NCBI GenBank assembly: GCA_021904315.1
Contig: CM038917.1
Location: 16,228,041-16,292,040, forward strand
From: Sphagnum magellanicum
Lineage: Eukaryota; Streptophyta; Sphagnopsida; Sphagnales; Sphagnaceae
Direction of reading: 5' to 3'
DNA: 64,000 nucleotides
This document shows, piece by piece, positions 20,091-32,200 of this stretch (positions are counted from its first letter, which is position 1; each line of letters starts with the position of its first letter). A program made the position numbers and the translations under genes. The notes under the pieces were generated by a model. The model saw nothing but the letters and a program-made list of their open reading frames with translations, was not told the origin of the DNA and searched no databases.

Positions 20091-23000
20091 AAAAAAAAAA
20101 GGATTACAAAAGACTATTTTGGATTTTTATTGCATTTACTATTTCATGATTATAGTGGATTGGAGTATGATTATAACTAAAATGATGTCATGTTAATATA
20201 ATAAAAAAATTCAATAATAGATTAGATACAATATAAATTATGTTTTGAATCATTTTAAATAATTTAAATCCTTGTTTTAATTGCAATTTTCATTTTAAAG
20301 GAATAAAAATGAATGTATTAAATAATGCAATATAATAATTTCAAAAGTTACATAATCCATTCCAAAAAGGCTGCAAGAAAAATGATTCCTTTTTTTGCAA
20401 TTTGGTTGATTTTATGTATTCATTAAGCTTCAAATTTGTGACCCCAAGTGTTTGCAACATGTCAAATGGTGGGAAGAGCATATGTACAAGGCAAGAGTAG
20501 TTTGACCCTCACACACATTTTAGTGATACTATTAATACCATTAATTGTGATTCTAATGCATAATTTTTTTGCAAAGAATACAAATTATCTACAACTAATA
20601 TCCACACGTGAAATTATCAATTATAAAACTTGTAATTGTGCATATTCAAGTAGACAAAACAATACTTGCAACAAGATTAAACTACAAAAAAAACTATCAA
20701 AAAATAGTGAATTGTTGACTTTATATTGTAAATTGTGAAATTGATTGTGAGTATGCTATGTTTTCATTGTCTGTTGCATTACCATCAAAATATGTTGTTT
20801 TGTCGACCAAAAAGAAGTCCAAGGTCTACACATTTTTTACCACAAAAAAACTTCTATCCTATGATGTTTAGGTGCATTGGTGTGTCAACTTTCTCATGAG
20901 CATTTTGAATAACTTCATGTTCCATCAACAATGCTATCAACTTTATATCAATGATTTTCCATCATAAACTTCTTGGGTCACAAAATGACAATAATAGTCA
21001 TACAAATTTATTTTTTTCCATAAGTTTTTACCGTTTAAACACAAATGTTGTGTGTTTAAACATGTATCAAGAGCATATAAATAAGATGAAATATTTTCAT
21101 CCACAATAAAATCTTTCATCCTATTTATACATGCTTCAATCAAATTTATAAACTTGGTCTCATAACACATCATAACTTATAAAACCTTTTGTCTTGTAAG
21201 ATGGTTCAACAATGAATAACACTTCAAAGCAATTGCTAATAAGATTGGCTAGGTTGAAATAACCTACATGCTCACGTTACAAAACATCTAAGTTCAAATT
21301 TCATAAGATTCAATTGGAAACCTTTATGTATGTTAGTGGTCACCTCCTTTTTGGGATTTGAATTTGTTTTAGGACTTTTAAAAATTTGGCTAATGTAGGG
21401 GCAAGTTTCAAAAGACAACAATGATAGTTATATTTTCATCTATCCATTGCACCAACTAACTAACATGATGTGTTAGTGGGTGTTGTTTCATTTTGTACTC
21501 CAAACAACTTACCCCATCAAAACTCCATGTTCAACTTTGTTAAATATGGGGGTGCGCATTGTTATAAACTTCACATTGGACCAATTTAATTGCCGCCCAT
21601 TTTTAACAATACATGAAAAAAATTGAATTTGACAAACCTTCATTTTCAATATATGAAAATTTGACAACTTTATCATAAGACAATTTCATTAACCTTGCAC
21701 ATTACTTTGTTTGTAATCCAAATGAAATAGAAAACTATTAGAATTGGGGTTGCCATGAAGTTCAAAGTTGAAACCTTAAACCTTTTAGGCAACTTCATTT
21801 GAAAATTGAAAATCTAATTGAGGAAAATTGGAGATTGAAGAGGACAAAGTTTGTTATGTGTAGTGATATGTGTGGACATTGGCATGGGTATAAAGATGAA
21901 GGGGCTGAACAATATAATGTGGACAATGGGGTGTTACAAAACACAATAATGTAATGGGGGATAGTAGATTTAGTGATGGTGAAATAAAGAGAGGTGGGAA
22001 ACATTGGAATGGGAGATGCAAAAATTGTCTTCATGTACATATTTCTTTTCTTTTCTTTTTCAAAATTTTTAATTTACATTTTCATTATATTTAAGTTTTC
22101 ATGAGTTTTTTTTAATGATTTTGTGTAGTTTGTGGAGGAAATCATAAAACATTGTATGATGTGTGTTGTTCTAACTTGAAGTGATTGTTGAAATTTAGTG
22201 ATGCACCCTTAGGTTTGTCAAATGGCATTGGGGTAAAAAACCCTTTTGATTTTTGGCTTATAGTATAATGTAAATCTAGGGTGTGCTCCTTAATTTCCTT
22301 CTAAAAAGGCACAAGAGTTTTGAAATGGGATTAACAAAAACTTGTTAAATTGGGCTCAAGTTGAATTCATTGTGCAAAAAGCAAAAAATAGGGTGGTTAG
22401 TGCAATTGGAGCCCAATAAATCACATATGAACACAAACTAACATAAACTCATGAAACACACCATGGTTTGGGCTTGGGAAAGGTCACCATTCTTCTCCTT
22501 GTAATATATTCTATAAATGGTAATGTGGATTACATTAAATCCCAAAATTGTCAAGTTAGTAAACCCGTTATTTTTTGAGTTCATAATTCCTTTACATGAA
22601 CTCCAATTCAAATGCAGAGTTATTTCCCTTGAAAATAACTTTCCAACAAAATATCAAGAGTTCTCAAATTGGAATTGGTTTGACCTCTTTATTGCAAATT
22701 AATGATTGAAAATCAAATTGTCAATTTGATTCTCAACCATTCAATTGACATTTAACTTGTGTTTCAAATCTTTAAATTGAGAATTCAAAATGTATTCTTT
22801 TCCAACAATCTAAATAATTTGGCCCAATTTGAACAAGTTTTGATTTACAACCCTTATTTCAAAATTTTCAAGACACTTTAAGACTCTCAACTCCTAATGT
22901 GAGAATCCATTTAGAACTATTGGGATTCATTTTTCTTGAACTTATATGTTTGAATCATGTACTTTTTTTGGCCACTTCCTTTGTCATGTTCTAGGATTTG

Positions 23001-23657
23001 TTGTGAACCCAAGGTTAAGGTCACAACATTTAGACTTGAAACAACTCAATGCAAAATTAAAATATATTAGGACTTTAATGGAATTTTTCTTTTTGTTCTT
23101 ATTCACATATAACTATTTGTTAAGTAGGTGGAGTATGCCATGAGCCACCATTTTTACATTAAGACTATAAGCTTGGATTATATATGTTCATTCCCTTTGT
23201 GCTTAAAGTTAATTGTATTCAGTTGGATGAAAGCCATAATATGGAAGAGGCATGTATGTAGCTTAGATTCTTGGGATGATTAGCTATAATGATATGGAAG
23301 AGACCCACATGCAGCTTAGATTTTTGGCATGACCTAAGGTCACCCTTTAATTCATGGGATCAAGGAAATTTTACCCAATCTACTTGACTTGCCAATTCTT
23401 CAAAAAACAAGCTTGTTTATAATTCTTTTGGTTATTGGAATTCTTTTCAATGCTTCACATCTTTAAGCATTGACTTTCGCAATTACATATATAAGGTCTT
23501 GTGGGTGTTGTTTTTTTGTATTTTTCTTTCAAGCCACTTGCACATGGTATGTGAAATATAATAAGATGATAAACAATTCGAACTTGGGCCACAAAATTAA
23601 AACACCTTTGACCATATGTTGAATCAATATGAGTTTTTATATCTTTGTTGGTTTCAC

Positions 23658-23755
23658 TTAATGCACTTGGAGAAATTTCCTAATGTATTTGGAGAGCACC
23701 TTATATTCATGAATATTCTTCTTAGAAAAGTGAGAAATCTTATGCCTAGGGGTTT
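23658..23755 (+). repeat. Dispersed repeat, copy 1
   Basis: Shares GCACTTGGAGAAATTTCCTA, then CACCTTATATTCATGAATAT and AGAAA..TCTTATGC with 26213-26315; a more diverged inverted copy is near 61430-61560. Confidence 0.6.
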
Positions 23756-25207
23756 AAGACCTAAAATTATATACCTATTATACTAAAATTGAAAATGTTA
23801 GGAAAAACTCCAAGGTTTACAAACATCACATTGGGGGAATGCTTTTTAGAAAGGTCAAGGTGCTCAACTTGAAAGTTTGAGAAAATTATGCATGAAGTCC
23901 ACATAGATTGTTTAAAAAGTTGTTCAAGAAAGTGCAAGAGATGTTGAGCCTTTGCATCATAACCCATTCATGGCTTCCAAATGAATCAACATCAAATTTT
24001 TAAAATGTTTGCCAATGGCAAATTGACCTTATTGTGTTCATACTCCAGTTGTGTGATTTTGTTGATTTGCAATTACCTTGCTTGACATGCCAAGGGTTTA
24101 TATGTTATGCACATATGTCATAGTTGTTATCAGCATTTTGTTGGGGTCGATTCACTCTCTGCAAAATCACAGGCCTGTGCATGGGATTCAAAGTTCAGCA
24201 AAGGATATGAACTGTAAAATTGCAAATCCATTGCAAAATCTCAATTCAACAAAGCTAAGTGCATGTGTGTACATTCAATGGCAACAATGTCAGACCTACA
24301 AGTCACTATGTGGAGTTCCAAGTTCTGATGGCTCTTCTTTAAACCCTTACACAAATTTCCAATTTTTGGTGAGGAAGAGCAAGCAAAAAGGTGAAACAAG
24401 TCGAGAGGTTTCCATGTATCTAGCTATCCAGTTCAAGTTCTCTTGATCATGGGGATAATCATATAACTTCACACAACTTCCATTAATCAATCAAGTGAAA
24501 AGTCTAGTGGAATTCCGGACACTAGAGAAAAAAGAGATGTTCAGATGGTATCTGGAAATTGTAAATCAGTTTCCAGAATATTAGTACCAATTCAAGAAAG
24601 CAAAATTCATTCAACATTCTGAAAAGATGAACAATGCCGTTCGTCATGTATTTGGGCTCACCTGGGTTTTGAAGTTCAAGCTCTGATGATATTCCCCTTA
24701 TACCTACGAGCTCACATACTGTTCACACTCAATTAGAACTTCCACTTGGACATATCACTCAACCTCATGAAACTCCAGAGCCCAGTAAGAGAAAAAAGAA
24801 AGAAGCATGCAGTTTGTGTGTAGGATATATGCAACATTTTCCGATGACCCATGCAAGGCACAAAAACAACAGAGATAGATACATAGATTCGAGACCAAGG
24901 GTTACATGACACTTCATAACCTGAAGTTGTAGACAACCTCCGGGTAGACTGTGTTCACAAACTGGGCCCTACGCTACAAGCCGCCACACTGGCTGGAAGA
25001 CACAGCCAGGGTTCGGTACTGGGGTTTGTGCAGAGAGAACTGCATGTATATAGTATACCAAAAACAGTTTAGTCAGGCTACTCTCTGCTGCTGATCATCC
25101 TCACAAGAGCAAGTAGACTACAAAAAATCTCCTGCATCCGCAGCTACCAACTTCACACTCATTTCACAAGTACCGCCATCCCCAGGAACCATGAAACAGC
25201 CATGACA

Positions 25208-25440
25208 ACAAACAATGTGGAACTTACTTGAGGAGAAAACCAGTTCAAACGCTCCAACTGGTTTTGCTTCCAAGCTGGGGGATTGGCTGTTTGTTTTACC
25301 TCATGTCCACACTGCACAGCATGAGAATGAAGATCAAGTGCAAAAGTCCACTTGGAGATGTCGTACTCTTCTCCACTGGCTTGCGCCACACCGTTATTGA
25401 TGGCTGCACGTAACAATTCAAGCCTTTCCGGAGTATATCC
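25208..25440 (-). other. Unassigned exon-like segment
   Basis: Minus-strand open reading through SGYTPERLELLRAAINNGV, EEYDISKWTFALDLHSHA and ERLNWFSPQ, ending at a consensus gtaagt donor near 25227. Composition is less AT-rich than the surroundings and it reads like a conserved protein exon, but I do not recognise the family. It may be a captured or relic gene fragment, since no neighbouring exons were found. Confidence 0.4.
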
Positions 25441-26212
25441 GGAGTATCGGATTGGACAGGCTTAAGGTAGGATCGTCCTTCACAGCTTTCATCTTGCATT
25501 CCACAGAGCAAAACGAGACCGTGCAACGATCGATCGGTGTTTAGGATCTTTGGGTTTTTGTGCAAATGGTACCTTGTACCCAAAGAAAACGAGTATTTCA
25601 AAATTTGTAAACATAATCAATATACTAAGCTCATTATTGTTGATGTAGAATTATTTATCAATTTTTTTTTCTTTCTTCTTTTCTTTTTATTTTTATTTGG
25701 TGGCTTTCATTTTTTGTGTAATTGTGCACTTCATAAAATGAAGTATAAAATACTCTTTGCACAACTTGGAAAATGGTTAAAGTGAAATGCGGAATCATGT
25801 GCCTATTATTGGTTTTGATGATGTGCTTAGAGTTTGTGTGGAGTTGTTTCTCATTTTAATAAGGTCCAATCACTAACTTGAGGTATTTATCCATCTTCCC
25901 ATTGAAGTACCAACTACTATTATCATTATTGCATATGTGTCCATCTTTTCATTGAAGTGTGTATGTACTTTAGAGATCTGTTTACTTGATTATGTTAATT
26001 TCAACCAATATTGGTTATCATGTCGCAAAAACATTTTAAGAAAAAAGGAGTATATATGAGATCCATATTAGTGGGAAGACCATAGAGGTAAAATTGAAGA
26101 ATGGGTCCTAATTTTACATCACATACTTCACACAAAAGAGACTACTTGTATTGTAAACACACTTCTTACACTAATGGAATTATGTGACCCATACCCATTA
26201 GTGCACCATCTA

Positions 26213-26560
26213 TGTAGCACTTGGAGAAATTTCCTAAAATATATTTTGAGGGCACCTTATATTCATGAATATCCTTAGAAAAGATATCCAAGAAAAGATG
26301 AGGGATCTTATGCTTGCTCCTTAAGGGCGGGATGAATAATTTTACACCTTCTTATAGGTGTAAGACCCGTCTCTTGGAGAAGAATAGGTCTAAGAACCTT
26401 CCTTTTCTTGGCCTTTGTCACGTGCAATTGTGGCTGGGAAATTCCATGTGGGGGAGGACATGCCCAAAATGTGGTTCCAGACTCAGCTTATCACCTCGTC
26501 CTAGGCCCTTCATTTTGGGGATGCCTACATTGTAGAGCTTTGTCCTACACCATTGGAAAC
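26213..26560 (+). repeat. Dispersed repeat, copy 2 (longer)
   Basis: The first 100 bp match copy 1. The following part, including CCTAGGCCCTTCATTTTGGG near 26500, matches the reverse complement of about 61277-61312. This suggests one repeat family, perhaps an old LTR. Confidence 0.55.
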
Positions 26561-27189
26561 CCATTATGATGTTAGGAATGGATGAACTACAATTTGAGTT
26601 ACCAAGGGTCCACCTTGGTAACCAATCTACAATGTACATAAGTTGGGACTTGACTACAAGCAACAAATAAATTTCATTAAAAGTTGTGATAAGTCATCAT
26701 TTTAATGGTCTCTCTAAGGGACAGGTATTATTACCAATGTCCCTAGTAGTGACAATAGGTCATCACTTTAATGGTCTAGAGGTTTGTAGCTAGTGACAAA
26801 CACAAAATAAATGAAGAAAAGGATGGACAGGTAGTGGCAAAAAATGGATGAAATAATAGTTGTTTTGTCTATTCTTTGGCTATAAAACGTGCGGCAGGTG
26901 GATGGAATGTGGCAACATTTGTCATTTCACACCTTATTTTTTTTAAAGGCAATTTCGCAAGGGATAATTTCTTTTTCCTTTTTGTTTACATTTCACCGAT
27001 AAAAAAAAGGCTAGTTTGGAGTTTGCTTTAAATTCAAACTGGCACAGAGCGTATTAACTAGGGACTTTTTAAGTACTCATATCACGAGCTTTCCCTAACC
27101 AATGGCCATTATCTGACCTTAACTAGCATTTGGGAGATATTGTACCACTAGGAACTTAAACTTTGTGGACAATTTGCTAGACCTCACCT

Positions 27190-27275
27190 ATTACCTAGGG
27201 GGCCAAAATCCCTTAAGCTATTACTATACTCTATAATGAATCTAAACACAATATCCTTGCCTTGGTGGTAGGCAA
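27190..27275 (+). repeat. Inverted repeat, left copy
   Basis: TTACCTAGGGGGCC, then CCCTTAAGCTA, CTATACTCTATAATGAATCT and CCTTGCC..GGTAGGCAA.GCCAAC. It is strongly similar to the reverse complement of 36946-37034, so the two copies face inward. A shorter match occurs at 63129-63160. Confidence 0.75.
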
Positions 27276-28238
27276 GGCCAACACAGGTTATCTTCAGGTA
27301 CTACAGTAGTTAAGTAGAAGAAGAGACATGATTCTTCACATGATTCAGATGATGAGAGATTTAGATTGGTTTAATTTGTTTGTGGTTTAATCATCTGGTG
27401 TTGATATTTCTAACTTTGACAATGAGGATGATGAAGATCCAAGATGGGTTTGTTGATTCATCATATGTTGTGGATCTGAAGCTGATGGTGATGAGTAGAG
27501 AGAGATTGAGATGGATGTTTTGTTGTTGTTGTTGTTGTTGCATAGTTTGGCATGGATCCGAACTTGACCACTCTCTGATGAAGACGATGAGAACAACATT
27601 AAGGTTTGGAATAGCAGATTATGTCATTTTCTTGACCACAATTATATGATATAATCTTCTGATGATCATCATCATACACAAGTAATAGTGACCAAATGTG
27701 TATTTGTTAAGCAAGAAAAAAAAAGAAAAAGAAAAAAGAAAACCTGATGCTGATGAATCATGATGATGATGATGCACCCAGTAAGTTAAAGAACCATTGA
27801 AGATTTGCATTTGCATTTTGTAGCAGTAGTAGTACACTTGTGCAGTAGTGCAACTGATATATGATCAATGGCTTTCTTTGATTCTTTTTTTTTTCTGGGT
27901 GATTGGTCTGCAGGCTGTAAGGAGCAGAGGTTGATAGATTGTTGGTGTTGTTGGTGTTGTTGTTGTTGTTTTGGGTTTTGGGTGTGGAGCTCTGGTTTAG
28001 TGGGTTTGAGTTGTTGTTCTCTTCTTCTGTAAGCTGCACTCGGTTTCATGAAGATGAAGTTTCATAATGGGAGGAGTCTAGGATTTGGGTTTTGGTTGGG
28101 AGTTTTGTAGCAGGAGTTTGTGACATGATTGGGGACAAAGGGGAAGGGAAGTAAAGTGGCTGACTTCTGCATGCATTTTGGAAGCTTGCGGCTCTCGTTT
28201 GTGTGCCTTCTAGCCATCGAAGGTGAGACTTAGGAGAT
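27276..28238. other. Microsatellite-rich region upstream of the 228-aa ORF
   Basis: Contains (TTG)n at about 27519-27541 and 27940-27970, A/G-rich runs near 27716-27745 and poly-T near 27886. Overlapping minus-strand ORFs here are Asn/Gln-rich because of the triplet repeats and are not credible genes. It could be 5' UTR or promoter for the ORF at 28239. Confidence 0.35.
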
Positions 28239-28925
28239 ATGATCACTGCGAGGAAGATGACTTCTTCTTCTTCTTCTTGTCGTGGAGGAGGGGTTTCGTT
28301 GTCGCGGACTCTCCGAGTACGTCTGCCTAACAACTTTTCTCCCAGAAAATGGTGGGCAAGAGCAGCAGCCGCCAGCAATCAGCATCGAGAAGTCATGACG
28401 GGTTCTTCTTTTTTCCCTCTGACGCCTTCTTCTTCTTCTTCAGCGGAAGACGTGGATCGTTCCGCATACCAGCGACTGGAACCTGCCGCTGACGGCGACG
28501 AGACCTTATCTGTTCAGTCCGTTACTAGTGTGGAAGACTTAACATCATCCAGAACACAATCACGAACGTCGCCGCAGACTGCTGGTGGTGCTGAAATAAC
28601 AGCAGCAGCAGCTTGCGAGAAGGAGCCTGATCGTGGTGATGTTGTCATCCGGCGGCATTCGTTGTTGAAGCTTCTCTCCAGTTCGCCCACGGCATTGTTG
28701 GCGAGATTGCGGGAATCTTACACAAAGCTACAAGAGGCGGCTGGTCGGACAAGCGTGACAGTCGCTGAGCTCTTCGTGGGTAATCAGATGCTGATGCATG
28801 TGACGGCAACTCCGGTGGCCGGGCGCAAGAAACTCGATGCCATGCCAAGTAAAGGGTTCATGGATCATCGCAATTCAGATCGCGTCAAAACACTTAAGAC
28901 CCAATCCACGGTTCTCGAAAGATAG
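28239..28925 (+). CDS. Hypothetical 228-aa Ser/Ala/Thr-rich protein
   Basis: Uninterrupted ATG ORF, clearly richer in GC than its surroundings, with Ser-rich low-complexity N-terminal segments (TSSSSSC, TPSSSSSAED) and a more ordered C-terminal half containing RRHSLLKLLSSSPTALLARL and ESYTKLQEAAG, which look helical. No domain recognised. The stop at 28923-28925 is followed by CCCTAAACCCTAAACCC (telo-box). Alternatively, a donor at about 28847 (gtaaag) could splice over the CT-rich tandem repeat to an acceptor before 29174, adding SSNGSSTMWSKRATEEELQQ and ending at 29259. It lies just inside the inverted repeat at 27190, so it may belong to a mobile element. Real gene status is likely but unproven. 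Confidence 0.5.
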   Translation: MITARKMTSSSSSCRGGGVSLSRTLRVRLPNNFSPRKWWARAAAASNQHREVMTGSSFFPLTPSSSSSAEDVDRSAYQRLEPAADGDETLSVQSVTSVEDLTSSRTQSRTSPQTAGGAEITAAAACEKEPDRGDVVIRRHSLLKLLSSSPTALLARLRESYTKLQEAAGRTSVTVAELFVGNQMLMHVTATPVAGRKKLDAMPSKGFMDHRNSDRVKTLKTQSTVLER

Positions 28926-28965
28926 TCCACCCAGAAACCCTAAACCCTAAACCCCATTTCCTATT

Positions 28966-29155
28966 TCTTCCTTCTTCTACTCTGCATGCATCCTTCTCTT
29001 GCAGATTTTCCCAGTTTCCTTCTTCTACTCTGTATGCATTCCTTCTCTGCAGCTTTTCCTATTTTCCTTCTTCTACTCTCTGCATGCATTCCTTCTCTGC
29101 AGCTTTTCCCATTTTCTTCTTCTACTCTGCTGCATGTCCTTCTCTGTACCCCCAA
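28966..29155 (+). repeat. CT-rich tandem repeat carrying repeated splice-acceptor-like ends
   Basis: About four units of 48-50 bp. Units contain TTCCTTCTTCTACTCT, then TGCATGCATTCCTTCTCT; the first three also have GCAG followed by TTTTCC. Each of these resembles a pyrimidine tract plus AG acceptor. It lies directly 3' of the ORF at 28239. Confidence 0.75.
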
Positions 29156-29259
29156 TATTTTTTTGCTTTGCAGATGCAAGCTCTAATGGCAGCAGCACAA
29201 TGTGGAGCAAGCGAGCAACTGAGGAGGAGTTGCAACAGTGCAAAATGATGTTGGAGTAG

Positions 29260-32200
29260 AGAATGTGGTTTCTTCAGTGATTGGTGTGGGATTGTGTTTC
29301 CACTCCAGATCTTGCAAGCTCTTCTCCATCATGTATGGAAGGCTGATGGTTTGCAGTCAAAAATCTGTTCTCCAAAAGTTGAGAAATGGTAATGCAACTA
29401 AGATCTCCATACCCCCCCACCCCCCCCCGCCTTCCAACCCAATGTTTCAAGCTTGAACTTTCTGCAGATTGAGGAAGGAGGGAGAGATTCTGTGATGGGT
29501 ATCACTGAATTCAGGAGGTTGCAGCTCAAGTGCATCTCAGATGCTTATATTTATTAGCTTCCATCAGAACCCATTCTTTCTGGAGAGAATCCATCTGGAC
29601 ACAATCCGGGTGGCTCTGGTATGAATTGAGAGCTGGCACAATTTCTGACTTTCTGTTGCTGCTAATTGCACAAGGTTCTCAAAGGAGCTGTGGAGATAGA
29701 TAACTGGGAGTGTGAGAAATCCATCTCCCTCAAAACCCACAATTGCTTAAGACCCACCACTAAACCAATTTCTCTCATGGGGTTCCCCATCAGCTCATGA
29801 ACCTTCTCCCTCCCCCACCCCCAACCATAGATAGATTGAGAAAAACGAATAGCAATTGATGCGAATTAGACTAGATACACATAGGTACATTGTTTCTGAA
29901 GCTTGAACTCTCTGATCTGGACTGGGGATCAACATTCAATCAAGCATCCACAACCCACAAATCTGAGAAGACATGCAAGGTACAAAGATTTGTGGAAAAT
30001 GAACTATTATGCCCCTTGAATGTTGTGATTAGCGATCGGACAAGTTTTTTTCTTGTTGGTTAACAAAACCTCATTTGAATTTGTTTATTGATAAAATCTA
30101 TTTCCAATCATAACACTTTATGTTGATTACAAAGGAGTTTATGACATTGGATTATAGGTTTTAATGACATACAAATTCAATGATAAAGAACCTAGCAAAG
30201 GTTCAATAAAAAGCTCAATCTTTATCAATATAATTCCTCTTTATATGAAATGGCATTGATTGAGGTTTATGTTGATGTTTGTCCCAATGTTTTTTCTTTT
30301 TTTCAATTTTCTTTTGTTGAGAAGTTGCAAATTTTTACTTGAAAAAAAAAAATTACACTACAAACCAACTGAAAATTTTCACAAATTCATTAATCATTAG
30401 TCTATACTCATCTGAAATTTATAAGATTTCCATCTAAATTGAAACTCAAGACATGAAATCAAATCCTGAGGTTAATGATTATCACACCTTTCAAGGTTGC
30501 GATTAGTGGTCGGACTTATGTTTGAGTTGGGTAGTTGAAGTTAGGTAGGATTTGTTTGAGGTGTATGGCATGAGATTTTAATGTAACAATATATTAAATC
30601 CCCTTTAAAATTTGGTTATACTCATAACACTAATATGCCGATAACAAAGAAGTTGGTACCTTAATTTTCCATGATGTATTATAGGTAATTTGAATATATA
30701 TTTTTTTTAATTGAATTTTCAATGGTTGTGCAGTTATTTGATTTTTGAAACAACTAGTGATTCTAGTTATTTGAAAAATTAAAATAAGAAAATTGTTGAT
30801 TCCAATTATTTCAAAAACCTTTAAAAACCTTTGATTTTTTATTTTTTATTTTGAGAACCATGGTTATATATCAAAACTCATTATTAGTGTACAATCCATG
30901 ATTTTATTTTATTTTTCACACAAAAAATTGGGAAAATGTTGGAATTTTTCTTTTTTAGTTTAAATTTGACTAAATCTGTGGACAATTTTGCCAGATATGT
31001 TTATAAAAAATAAAATTGAGAGAAATAATGTGGCCAAAGGAAATGGGGTCTTGGCCTCTTGCCCCCTTATACACTAGGCCATTTACTCATTGGGAGGCTG
31101 ACATATTTTGCCATTTAAAAGGCATATTTTAGGACACAATTTCCATGTTCCCCTCATGTTCCCCTGGACAGATGGTTCTCTCAATACTGGTGTACAAGTA
31201 CCATATGGTAGGTAGTTCATCAAAGAAACATGTTGTACTAGTATTATATTTTGTACATACATATTTTGTACATACGAGAACTCACATTGAGATACAAGCT
31301 AGTACAAAGGCCTTAATCTAGAAACCCTAAACCCTTAATCTAGAAAAGATTTGGGACCAAGGAAACACGGGTATTGAGAATTTTTTTGGTATTCAAATAC
31401 CATGGTGGTCTCAATAATGGTATCGTCGTATTTAAAATAAGAATTACATGTTGATAATTTTGGGTGCAATTGGTTAACTCTTGACATGTGCACTTTTACC
31501 ACTTGTTAACAATCCTCAATTTTATACCCCATATGGTTTGCCCAAAGTTTCACCATGTCTAGTTGTGGGTATGGGTATTTCTCATGCATGTTGAAGGTGA
31601 TGAATGTGATATATTTCTTCAAATTTATAACCCCTTTTGGTATGCACTTTAATATGGTACGTTAATTTCAGGGAAATAAATTGGGATAAATAACAAACCT
31701 TATTTGTACCTCTATATATATATATAGGGCATAGGATATACCGCACAACATCAATCTTGACCCTTTCAGATCATGGAGGAATCATGACCAATTTGATTTG
31801 CCCCTCTCTTAGTATTCCTAATCGAGAACACTAGTTTCAAAATTTGACACACATGAATTGTAGTTGCCATATCATTGAATAGGGCCCTTGCATCTTATGA
31901 GAGTTTCTTGTCTTTTTGATCCCTCATTATAAGAATTTTTTTAGGCAACATGATAGAAAGCTTTTGGTAGTTCTATGCAACATTGATGTGAAAGTCAATG
32001 AAAAGTTTTGTTGCCCAATGTTTTGAACATTTTAAAAACAAAAGTTGAATTAAATGATGGAGTGCCATTCTTAGTCACAATCCCAAACAATCCAAATTTT
32101 TTTGTTTGCCCCAAAAGGGATGAATTTTTTTTTTAAATTCTAGATTTCTCTTGAATGGTCAACTTTGACCATCCATTATTCATTCATTTCAACTCTTTTT

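Larger units (their letters stand above)
20091..27180. other. AT-rich, gene-poor stretch with dispersed repeats
   Basis: No confident gene. The short ORFs lack recognisable domains. Two direct copies of a repeat lie at 23658-23755 and 26213-26315. An exon-like minus-strand stretch at 25208-25440 is listed separately. The rest looks like old transposon or neutral DNA. Confidence 0.5.

Noticed and set aside
27758..28049. Asn/Gln-rich minus-strand ORFs
   Set aside because: Their composition comes from TTG/GTT triplet repeats read on the other strand; no domain and no gene structure.
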